Both the position numbers and the translations under genes were made by a program. Source: Paenibacillus sp. (GTDB lineage Bacteria > Bacillota > Bacilli > Paenibacillales > Paenibacillaceae). Taken from it: a DNA stretch of 64,000 nt. Below are positions 23,490 to 33,300 of this stretch, piece by piece. Position 1 is the stretch's first letter; the number at the start of each line of letters is the position of its first letter. The stretch is taken from NCBI GenBank assembly GCA_023512345.1, contig JAILZT010000025.1, positions 1-64,000 of the forward strand, written 5' to 3'. Below the pieces are notes generated by a model. That model was not told where the DNA came from, did no database searches, and was given only the letters and a program-made list of their open reading frames with translations.

Positions 23490-25760
23490 TCAATATTTTG
23501 ACAGCTTATATACCGGCGACAACACCCGCCTCAAGATTTTGCGAATCCAATAAGCCATTACCGTCCCTGCGTTCCATGAGCTACGCTTATTCTGAATGTA
23601 TTGATCGTTGATAATATAAGTCCGAGTGGAAGTAGGGCTCTTCAGACCGAACTTTTCCCACATCGCCGGATCATTCGAACCTCCGAGCCTTACAAGCATA
23701 TTCGCCGACTCCCTATTGATTTTAGCCGGAATTTGCTCGTATGCCTGGGTGATTTGCGCATGAAATTCGTCGATTGGATTACGGCTGGCAAGGCTCTCTA
23801 AGTGGATGCTTTCGCGAAGGTAAGAAACGTATGCCAGATGGTCAGCCCAAAACTCATCGAAGTAAAAAAGCCGTACCCGCTGCTCCGAAGGGCTCATCGG
23901 ATTCTCACCTACCAAAATTCCGAGCCGCTCCTCGTATAGAATTCGCCGTTGATCCTCCACCATATCCGAATAACAATTCAGTTCCTGCTGAATATCGAAG
24001 TTTTGGCCCATAATAACGCGCTGAATATGTGCGATTTTGCTGCGGAGCACCGGCTCTTCGAGAGCCCCCTCCTGCCTAGGAGCGCGAATCGCTTTATTGA
24101 TGCCGAATCGAAGCATCAGGTCGTCCTCCAAGCTTACGAAAAATACGGAAGCTCCCGGGTCGCCTTGGCGGCCAGAACGCCCGCGAAGTTGGTCGTCGAT
24201 CCGCACGCTTTCGTTCACATGTGTACCAATCACGTACAACCCGCCCAACTTGGCTGCAACATCTGCTTGCGTGGGGTTGCCGCCTCCGAGCCGAATGTCA
24301 ACACCGCGTCCCGCCATATTCGTAGACACCGTCACGGCGCCGATTTCTCCTGCTTTAGCGATGATCTCGGCTTCTTCGGCGTCGTTTTTCGCATTCAGAA
24401 CATGGCAAGGTACGTCGGCAACCGCTAGCGCCTCCGCAAGCATGTCAGATTCCTCGACGCTTGACGTACCAATGAGAATTGGACGTCCCGTCGTATGGAT
24501 GGACGAGATTTCTTGTACAAGCGCCTTAAGTTTGGCTTCTTTATGGGTATAAATCCGGTGCGGATGGTCGATCCGTATGTTTGGCCGGTTCGACGGGATT
24601 CGCACCACCTGCAGTAAATAAATAGCTTCCAATTCCATTGCGGAAGCGTGCGCGGTAGCCGTCATTCCGCAAATCCTCGGATACAGGCTAATGAAGTGTT
24701 GAAGGGTGATCGTCCCGAGAATTTTCCCGCCGGCTTTCCACTGCAGCCCTTCTTTAGCCGCAAGCGCGAATTGCAGCCCGTCCGGCAAATACCTGTTCTC
24801 GGCTACGCGGCCTGTATATTCTTCGATCAGCTCGATTTTACCGTTCCGGACGATATAATCGACGTCTTTTTTTAATAACGATTCCACATGCAGCGCGCAA
24901 TTCAATGACGTTAACAATTGACTATTATGGCTATCGTACAAATTACCGCATCCCAGCAGCGACTCCGCTTTCGCAGCGCCTGCTTCATTCAAGTAAACGT
25001 TCCGCAGGAACTCGTCGTAGTCGTAATGCTCTACTTGCTGTAGTTGCCGAGCCACTTCTGCGAAAAGAATGCCGTCGCTCCTGGAAGAGGCCGACTCGCC
25101 GCTGATGACTAACGGCACCCGCGCTTCGTCGAGAAGCAGTGAATCCGCTTCATCGACGATGACGTAGTGGAAAGTACGATGCACGGTATCCGCTTCGGTT
25201 AGTGCGATCGTGTCGCGCAAATAATCAAAGCCCGCCTCTTTAGCCGTAACATAGGTTATATCCTTTGCATATGCTTCCCGTTTCTCGGACAGGCTCATGC
25301 CCGCTTGAACCGAGTTTACCGTTAACCCGAGGAAACGATAGATCGGGCCCATCCACTCCGCATCCCGTTTGGCCAAATAATCGTTAAAAGTCAGCACATG
25401 GACTCCTTTGCCGGTCAGTGCATTTAGATATGCAGGCATAACAGCAGAGAGTGTTTTTCCTTCACCGGTGTGCTGCTCTATCAAAAATCTCTCGTGCAGA
25501 GCGATGCCAGCCATGATCTGGACATCGTAAGGCTGCAATCCGAGCTTTCGATTTGCAGCCTCGCAGACTAACGCATAAGCATCAACAAGCAGCTCATCTA
25601 AAGGCGTGCCCGATTTTGCTTCTTCTTGCAGCCGGAGGGATTCTGCTTGAAGCTCTTGATCGTTCCATGCTTCCAAATTCCGTTTCCTAATGAGCTCCGT
25701 TTTGTCCTGATAGACCTTCAGCTTATTCTGGGTATCGTGCTCTTTGAATTTTCGCATCAT
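23490..25760 (-). CDS. secA2: Accessory Sec translocase ATPase SecA2
   Basis: 756 residues with SecA motor motifs: Walker A EQHTGEGKT (about 95), TFNDYLAKRDAEWM, Walker B VIVDEADSLLLDEARVPL (about 198), GMTATA, ILIGTSSVEESD, TNMAGRGVDI and DQLRGRSGRQGDPG. The C-terminal zinc-binding tail of housekeeping SecA (CxCxSGxxxxxCC) is absent and the length is short of ~840, both typical of SecA2. No secY2 or accessory Sec genes accompany it. SecA2 proteins export subsets of surface proteins; in Bacillus anthracis these are SLH-domain S-layer proteins, and an SLH protein lies 1.6 kb away (27398-36103). AGGAGG is unusually far (28 bases) from the ATG. Confidence 0.9.
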   Translation of the reverse strand: MMRKFKEHDTQNKLKVYQDKTELIRKRNLEAWNDQELQAESLRLQEEAKSGTPLDELLVDAYALVCEAANRKLGLQPYDVQIMAGIALHERFLIEQHTGEGKTLSAVMPAYLNALTGKGVHVLTFNDYLAKRDAEWMGPIYRFLGLTVNSVQAGMSLSEKREAYAKDITYVTAKEAGFDYLRDTIALTEADTVHRTFHYVIVDEADSLLLDEARVPLVISGESASSRSDGILFAEVARQLQQVEHYDYDEFLRNVYLNEAGAAKAESLLGCGNLYDSHNSQLLTSLNCALHVESLLKKDVDYIVRNGKIELIEEYTGRVAENRYLPDGLQFALAAKEGLQWKAGGKILGTITLQHFISLYPRICGMTATAHASAMELEAIYLLQVVRIPSNRPNIRIDHPHRIYTHKEAKLKALVQEISSIHTTGRPILIGTSSVEESDMLAEALAVADVPCHVLNAKNDAEEAEIIAKAGEIGAVTVSTNMAGRGVDIRLGGGNPTQADVAAKLGGLYVIGTHVNESVRIDDQLRGRSGRQGDPGASVFFVSLEDDLMLRFGINKAIRAPRQEGALEEPVLRSKIAHIQRVIMGQNFDIQQELNCYSDMVEDQRRILYEERLGILVGENPMSPSEQRVRLFYFDEFWADHLAYVSYLRESIHLESLASRNPIDEFHAQITQAYEQIPAKINRESANMLVRLGGSNDPAMWEKFGLKSPTSTRTYIINDQYIQNKRSSWNAGTVMAYWIRKILRRVLSPVYKLSKY

Positions 25761-25826
25761 ATTAACGGCTACATTTATCGGAACTGATCCCTCCTCGGTA
25801 GAAATAGGCGATTCTATAGTTGCTAA

Positions 25827-25855
25827 ATTATAATGAAACTCTATAACAATAGCAA
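25827..25855 (-). promoter_or_regulatory. Predicted sigma-A promoter of secA2
   Basis: On the minus strand TTGCTA, 17-base spacer, TATAAT. The implied start near 25820 leaves a leader of about 60 bases containing AGGAGGG (25789-25795) and a start-stop pair ATGTAG (25774-25769) before the secA2 ATG. Confidence 0.6.
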
Positions 25856-25914
25856 TATATGGAATAAAAGAGAAAGAGAACTAGGGATTGATTTACCTAA
25901 TGCTCTGTATCTAA

Positions 25915-25956
25915 ACAAAAAAACACCTGTCGCCGTTACGGGCAAAACAAGTGTTT
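25915..25956 (-). terminator. Possible terminator facing secA2
   Basis: Minus-strand stem AAACACTTGT/ACAGGTGTTT (one mismatch), inner GCC/GGC, then a T-run. It would shield secA2 from transcription coming from the YczE-type gene. Confidence 0.6.
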
Positions 25957-26040
25957 GGAAAAATGATAGGCAATTCAGTGGCTCAACACTAAAATCAGTA
26001 CTAGACAGATGACGGGAAGGACCGAAGTCCGTTACGCCCC

Positions 26041-26229
26041 ATTAGAGGGATTTTCTCCCTCTTTTTCTGCACCCGGCACCCCTTTTGGGCAATTAGAGGG
26101 AATTTTGCCCGCTAATTTTGAGGATATACCAAATTTATGCCGATATAGGTAAGATTAGAGGGATATTTTCCTTCTAATCTCAAAATAAAGGAGTTTTGGT
26201 CGGTATTAGCGGGCATTTTTCCCTCTAAT
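26041..26229. repeat. Four copies of a ~25-base palindromic repeat (ATTAGAGGGA..CCCTCTAAT)
   Basis: Copies at 26041-26065, 26092-26117, 26154-26178 and 26205-26229. Each begins ATTAG(A/C)GGG, has an AT-rich centre (TTTT) and ends CC(N)(N)CTAAT, so each is a self-complementary hairpin. Start-to-start distances are 51, 62 and 51 bases. The sequences between copies are unrelated. Copy 1 has the weakest right arm. No coding potential. Confidence 0.8.
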
Positions 26230-26502
26230 TTGCTAAAGAACTGGTCCGCAGCCCCGAATCGGGCCACCTGTAGGTACAGTTGACCCAAACCAGTTGAAAC
26301 ATCAGGCGAAGTTAGGTTGAAATCGTTCCCATTACTGTGAAGCTAACGGAAAGTCAAGCACTCATTTCGAGAAAGAGCCACTTTAGTTATCAATTAATTT
26401 AATTTTATCAATAATCTTCAATCTTTTTCCTCAAGTAGATTCTCATTCGCCCATTGTCTTCCTGATACTTGGCCCGAGAGCTCTCATACAAATCGGCATA
26501 TG

Positions 26503-27168
26503 TTAAGTTATCGGAAGTGAATCGTTATTTGCCTTTGGGCCTTTTTTTGCCAGAAGCTTCTCCGTAAAATTCACATCAAAAAAATGAATGATGGGTCCCA
26601 GACCGAATACGGACACCAGCGTTCCCAAACCTATGATGCCTCCTGCCAGGAAGCAAATCAAAGCACAAAGAGCATCTGTAAAGATTCGATGCCAAAAATA
26701 AGAGATTTTCGGAAAGTTTTTTTTCATAATTAGGGACAGGCTGTCATAGGGGGATATTCCCACATCCGATTTCTGATACATAGATACCCCAAAACTGCAT
26801 ACCACCACGCCAATCGCCACGATGATCACCCGCTGCCACAACAACTGAGGTTCGCCCAACAGATTTAGCCAGGTACTATGAAAGAAAGTAGCGATGTAGC
26901 CCAGTAAAATTGCATTTACGAAAGTTCCGGCGCCGATAAACTTTTTCCCTGTGATATATTCGATTACAAACAATACCAGATTTACTAAGATTATAAAATT
27001 TGCATATGCAATACCGCTGGAGTCTGCAAGTGCCATCACCATGCCGCTGAAGGGATCATTCCCCAAGCCAGACAGCTTAAAAATACTGATTCCCATGCCC
27101 AGAAATACATTGCCGAGAACCATAATGATCAATCGTTTTGGATCAACTTTATTCATATACCCCTTCAT
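26503..27168 (-). CDS. YczE/YitT-type integral membrane protein
   Basis: About 221 residues, nearly all membrane: five or six hydrophobic segments, with the family-like motifs SGLGNDPFSGMVMALA near the first loop and KSDVGISPYDSLSLIM in the second half, a repeated G-x-DP/SP pattern typical of YczE/DUF6198 proteins. These are of unknown function; some are linked to peptide production in Bacillus. Several ATGs compete (27177, 27168, 27156); 27168 has AGGA eight bases before it, but the choice is uncertain. The tail (KKGPKANNDS) is hydrophilic. It is a single gene, upstream of nothing obviously related. Confidence 0.72.
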   Translation of the reverse strand: MKGYMNKVDPKRLIIMVLGNVFLGMGISIFKLSGLGNDPFSGMVMALADSSGIAYANFIILVNLVLFVIEYITGKKFIGAGTFVNAILLGYIATFFHSTWLNLLGEPQLLWQRVIIVAIGVVVCSFGVSMYQKSDVGISPYDSLSLIMKKNFPKISYFWHRIFTDALCALICFLAGGIIGLGTLVSVFGLGPIIHFFDVNFTEKLLAKKGPKANNDSLPIT

Positions 27169-27327
27169 ATGGCCCATCCTATGTTCATATTTTAGTTCTG
27201 CTTCTCATAAACAACGACGTCATTATATCACAATTTCAATGGCTAAACGGTGCCTACTTTAATGGGAAACGACCTACAGAAAAAATCTTAGGGCAACGGC
27301 CATTTCGTGAGGAAAAATGAAATAAAA

Positions 27328-27361
27328 GCAAAAAAGCAACTTCTCCGAAGAAAAGTTGCTT
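27328..27361 (-). terminator. Terminator of the giant pectinase gene (repeat family copy B)
   Basis: Minus-strand stem AAGCAACTT/AAGTTGCTT followed by a run of T, 37 bases after the stop. The hairpin and its flanks match copy A at 18517 except for a few changes, one of them a compensating base pair (G-C to A-T). Confidence 0.85.
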
Positions 27362-27397
27362 TTCATGGTTTATTTCGCCTTATAAAACGCTGCCTTC

Positions 27398-30300
27398 CTA
27401 TTCATTCTCATTCATAAGCTTCAAGTTTTGCAACGTACGCTTCAGCATGACTGCAGCTTGCGCGCGTGTTGCATTGCCTTGCGCATCAAACGTCGAATCG
27501 GAGAGGCCTTGGATGATTCCTGCAGCCAAGGCTTGAGCCGCGGCATCCTTGGACCAACTCGAGATGCTCGAATAGTCCGAGAATTTCTCCAGTGATTGTA
27601 CATTTCCTTGAATCTCTTTACCACCAAGCTTCAACGCCCGGACGATCATAGTGACCATCTGTTCACGTGAGATCGAAGCGCTCGGCTGGAAGCTTCCGTC
27701 TTCATATCCGTTGATAAGATTTGCTTTTTGTGCTGCTCCCACGGCTCCGGAGAACCAATCGTTGGCAGCCACATCAGTGAATCCGGACGCCTTCGCATCC
27801 TCCAATCCTAACGCTCGAACCAACAGAGTCGTGAATTCCGCACGGGTGATTTGTTCCTCCGGAGCAAACCGGGTTACCGATATGCCGTTGACTATCAATT
27901 TGCTGGCTAACGTTTCTACATCTGATTTCGCCCAATGACCGGCGAGATCAATGAACGTCTTCGGATTGTCGATGACGGTATAAATGCCGTTGCCTTGATG
28001 CAGTATCTTCACTTCCGTACCGTTAAATACCGTCGGTACCGGAGTATAGGTCTGCGTTTCTGGATTGTATAGCACCCCAGCGGCAGTCTGCGGATTCACC
28101 GCGCTAGGAAGGGTGAACGAGCGCTCGACATAGGTACTAAATTCACGGATTTCCTGCTTCATGCCGTTGCTTGCTTCAATGGTGATAGTGAATTTGATCG
28201 GTGCTGCGAGAACTTTGGCTCCCATCTTGGATGACACCTTATTTACGCCATCAGCCTCATCCCCTTGCACCTTCTCCAACTTCAGTCTGATCAGCACTTC
28301 TTTCTCCGATACGCCTTTTTGCTTGGCGAATGCCGATACGTCGATCAGATTCAAAGGCAGGTTGTACGTACCGTTATCCGATTTGATCTGCAGGACGGCT
28401 TCTGTATTCTTGCTGGACAATGCATGTAAAACATCGGAGGGGAACTCCACTTGGACCACATTGCCTTTGCCTTTGATCGCGAATGTAAATACGTTGACGT
28501 CTCCTTTGAACTTGTATAACAAGCCGGATACCTTGACCGTATCGATCACCGCAGTAACTACACCGTCTTTCACTTCTTCCTCTATAGCACTGCTCCAATC
28601 ATCTTCGTTCTTGTTGCTGTTATCATCCGGTACGATGACGACCGGGTTGCTGCCCGGATTGCTGTCCCCGGACTCGCGACCGGTCCTGACCTTCACGCTG
28701 AGAGCATCAGGGCTCAGGTTACCGGCTGCATCCACAGCTTTGACTGCGAAGGTGTATTCGGTATCCTGGCTCAAACCGGTCACATCGTACGTAGTCACAT
28801 CTCCTACCGATACGATCTCCGAATACGTGCTGCCTGTTACGGTATAGACTTTGTAGCCGGTCACTCCAACGTTATCGGTTGAACCGGACCAGGTTAAGGT
28901 CAGACCGGTCGGCGTTACTTGGGAAGAGACCAGACTGCCCGACATCCACTGGGGAGCCTGCACGTCTCCATCCACAAGATTGTTATAAACCGTTTTTTGC
29001 CACTGAACCGATGACATCGAAATCGTGCCCGCACCTGCATATGGCAATACCGAAGAGGCTAGCGACCTGGCATCATACACGTTATAGCTGTATGGTAATG
29101 CATTCTTAAATTCGTCTACATTCATAACAAGCTCCGAATAGGTACTATCGGTTACCGTTAATTGTGTTTCAACGCCATTCAAATAGTATACGGAATTCAA
29201 GGCACCGATATATCCCGCGGGACTCGAGCCGTTACCACTTAACAATGGTTTGATAATGCCGCTGATATTGGAGTTCTCAAGCAGAATAGAAGCTCCTTGT
29301 GTGGATATTGCACCATTGCTTACCACTTTCGATGCTGCATATTCATCGGTTAACGAGTTTCTAAGATTGTACATCTCTGCCGCATCCATGATGGTGTTGT
29401 AAACGTGAGCATACCCTTTACGAACCCTTGGCATCCGGTCCATCGAGTTTTTATAATAGTTGTTCGCAAGTGTGATCCTCAAATTTGACGTGTTCGCTTC
29501 CGTATCGGAGGCACCGATTAAGTGCGTCTTCTTCTGGGCAGCCGAGTATTGGCGGATCTGATCCTTGCTCATGCCATGGGTGGTTAACAGCTCTTGGTAG
29601 TACGGATACTGCTCCGGATTGGCCTCCAAGAGATTCATCATATCATCAAAGAAAGATCCCTCACGTACCGGCATAAATTTGCTCCACGAAATGGTGACAT
29701 CCGAAGTCTTTGAGCTGCTTGCCTTCTTTACATCAACGATACCGTCATATGCCTTATAAAAGGTACTGTGATCAATCCAAATGCCCGTGCTTCCTTCTTG
29801 AATGGTGATATAATCCCAGTCATTCCGGTCATAATCGCCATGGGTCGCTTCATCCCACTCCCAAAGTTCATCAAACTCCAGATTTCTAATGATGATGTTG
29901 CTGGAATTGCGAATATCGACCGTGACATGGGTCAGCTTCGCACCATTTTTAGAGAAAATCGTCAAATGGCTCATTCCAGAAATCTGCAATGTAGATACAC
30001 CGGTTTGGAGCAGCGTCGGATGCAATAACGGCTGATTTTTAGCCGGCTTAATGATAGTGCTGTATTTTGTGATGGCATCCCCAATCTCTTTGGAGCCCAA
30101 AGCAATATCATTCGTAAGCTCGATGACACTTGCTTTTCCACTCGACTCTGCATCTGAGATTGCCTTTAAGAATTCTTCGGCAGAGGATACTTTGAAATAA
30201 CGGTTCGATGTTTCTAGAAGCAATCCGCCTCCCATAACTCCCTGGGTACCAGCATAACCTTCAAGCGCATATTTGCTCAGTCCTCTATCCCGGGTTGAAT

Positions 30301-33300
30301 CGGGATCTGCCGGGTCCATATTATCCGGTGTCGGTGTTGGTGTTGGTGTTGGTGTCGGTGTTGGTGTCGGATCCGTCTCCCCCCCGGTTGTTACTTCAAC
30401 GCCATCAACAACTAGCTTAATATCGCGGAATGTAATATCAGCATTGCGTGCTACAAACATGCCTACATAAACGTAATCCGGATCGATGCTTGTGAGCTTG
30501 AAGTCAAATCCTCCTGTTATGGCAGCCTCTTGACCGAATTTAGACGTATAACCGTCCGAATTGCCTTCCAAGAGAAGGTCAACGGTATCTCCTACAGCAA
30601 TTGGATGTACAGCCGTTCCACCTTGGGTAAGTACCCCGCTCTTTCGGGCGAAGCTGTTCCAGTAACCTCCAGCCGCTGCCTTCGTGAGCTTAAGAGGTGC
30701 TGCCGATACATAATCACCCATAGTCGTATTGATATAGGAATCGATATGCATTTCATCCCGAGCCATCAAACCAAAGGATACTTGATCATTGAGACTGAAT
30801 CCATTAATCTTCGCTTTTGCTGTTAAAGTAAATGTGCTGTTTGCAGGTACTTTATAGTAGTACATTGCGAATCCATCCGTACTGCCGGATATTTTCCCTT
30901 TGTTATTTGCAACTGCAATATGCATGTTTCCATTGCTATCTGTTTCGAGGGTTTGATTAGCAGAGCTTGGGGCACCGCCAATATCACCAAATGCACTCCC
31001 TTTCCAAATCCCATAATCCGCCCACAAAGTACTTGTCGGCAATTCACCGGTATATGGCGTTTCTGTATAATTAGGATTAGGAACTAACGTATCGGCTTTC
31101 GATGGCGCTGCAGTATCTTTGACATGGTCTCCAAGTCCGCTTACGCCTAATTCCTTAATACCCTTGGTTACAAGATATGCATTGTACTTTCCACCCCAGA
31201 TATTGGTATGCGTATTGTCTACACTGGCCGGTTGGGATGATGTCCATGCATGCAGATACAGAGATTCTGCTGAACCTAATTGGTCATACAGAGTTTTGGT
31301 TAAAGATGTCATATCAACTACCGGTATATGAAGTGCTGTTCCCAAATTCCGGATAGCCTTCGGATAATCCCCTCCTGCATAACCACCTGACGTTGCTGTA
31401 ATGTGAAGATCGGAATTACTCCATACACCTGTAGTATTCCTTCTAACTATAGGTGTGGTAAGGATTACTTGAACGCCTGCAGCTTTGGCCGGTTTAATAT
31501 AATTTTCATACAAGGAATTCGCAAATGAACCTTGATCCATGTAGGTTCCGTTCGGGTTGGTATACCTTCCCGCTTCCACCTTTTCATCATTATGACCAAA
31601 GCCCACAAGCAAATAATCTCCGCTTTTCATTCCACTGAGCAATTGCTGATATTGCGGCTCAAGGCTGTAGCTTTTGGAGCTTCTGCCCGACAAGGCAAGA
31701 TTTTGGATAGTGAAGTTACCATCGAGGTAATTTCCTATTTGCGTACCCCATCCGTACCTTGGATAATAGTAGTTATCGTTAAAGGAGCTTACGGTCGAAT
31801 CCCCGACGATCCAAATCGTTGAAGTACCGACAGGAGATTTTGGCGTTATGGTCACCTTGATCGCAACTCCCGCGGCAAAGCCTGCAACTGTCCCGTGAAC
31901 ATCCACCGTTCCAACATTAGCCGAGTTAACCGCATCCCAGGTTACTCCTATATCCCCTTGGGAGCCATCACTATATACTGCTGTAACAGTCTGTGGAAGT
32001 TTCACCTCACCGCCTTGAGCTGCTGTGGCATCAGCAGGTTTTACAATTGAAGTTATGGTCGGTTGCTCCGCTGCAGCAGGAAGACTATCAATAAGAGCCT
32101 GCGTCTCTCCGGTCCAATAAGTATTCAACTGACTTGTATAAACACCGTTTGCATCAGGGAGATAGACACTTACTTTGCTTCGTGCATCGACTTCAAATTG
32201 TACGTTCTTCTTACTGTCCACACCTCCCACTCTTACAGGTGGAATCACGTAGTTGGAAATGTTATATCCCAGGCCCTTAATTTCCTTGGCCATTAAGCCT
32301 CCGTTGTAAAAACCACCTTTTTTATTATTGTGAGTCGCATCGCCTGACGCCATGATGGCCTTAGCTAAAGGCGAAGATCCATTGCTGGCTGCAGGGTCAT
32401 TTTTGAACGCTTTTTCAAAGGAGTCCTTGGTTAGCTTATACATATCGATAACCTGAATCCCCTGCTCCGCACCCAGCTGTTCAACAGCTTTTACATAAGC
32501 ATTATTGGAGGTGGTAAGCGTTCCTGTTGTGGTATCCGTTGCATCGTGATGAGTTCTGATTGTACCATCCGGGTTGAAATATTGCCTTGAAACAGAAGTA
32601 GTCAAAATAGGTGTTGCACCTGCACTTCTGGCCACATCAATATACTGCTGCAAATACCACTTGTAAGTACCGGCTGTATAGGGATAATATTCTGCGCCGT
32701 ACTGTGCTGCAAGAGTTTCCGGAGTGGTTTCTTTAACCCCCGGAGTGGAAGGATAAATACCATTAGCATCCGGTTGTCCCATAGAGACAAATCTTTCTAC
32801 GAGATATCCTTGTTGATTCGAAGAATCATTATGTCCAAACTGGATCAACAAGTAGTCACCGGCTTTAATGGTAGAAGCAATTTTACCGAGACTTCCCTCA
32901 TTGATAAAGCTTCTAGAGCTTCTGCCTCCATTGGCGTAATTAACAACATTGATCTTATCCGAATTGAAAAAGCTCTGTAAGTATTCTCCCCAGCCACCTA
33001 TATCCGATGTTGGGCCATACGTCTTAACCGTTGAATCGCCTGCTACATAAATATTGACACGCTGCCCATCCGGAATTTCATTTCCACCGCCCGATGACCC
33101 CGCTTGAACGAAGTTATCAAGCTGAATGGATTTCGGTGTGCCTTTTAGACCGTTCACGGTTTCAGGTGTAACCACAGCCTTAATATAATAGCCTGCATCG
33201 GCGCTAGCGATTTTGTAAGTTTTGGAAATATACGCTGTTGTTGCAGTAATCAATGTTTCTTTTCCATCCGGACTTACTCTGTACCACTGAATTAACGAAC

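Larger units (their letters stand above)
25761..26502. other. 742-base intergenic region with repeats
   Basis: No gene. It contains the secA2 promoter, a hairpin terminator (25915-25956), a GGAC/GTCC small hairpin near 26012, four palindromic repeats (26041-26229) and an AT-rich end. The stretch 26260-26390 looks like degraded sequence of unknown origin; I cannot assign it. Confidence 0.6.

Noticed and set aside
26041..26229. CRISPR array
   Set aside because: Repeats are palindromic, only four, with unequal spacing and sequence-variable arms; no cas genes are nearby.
26230..26400. Insertion sequence remnant
   Set aside because: Some phrases look like degraded mobile DNA, but I found no inverted ends, target duplication or transposase fragment.
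28161..28847. 228-codon plus-strand frame
   Set aside because: Shadow of the FN3-to-SLH part of the giant pectinase; Ser/Thr/Leu-rich composition from reversed codons.
30273..30470. Small protein with Gly-Val repeats
   Set aside because: Reverse reading of the Thr-Pro linker repeat in the giant enzyme.
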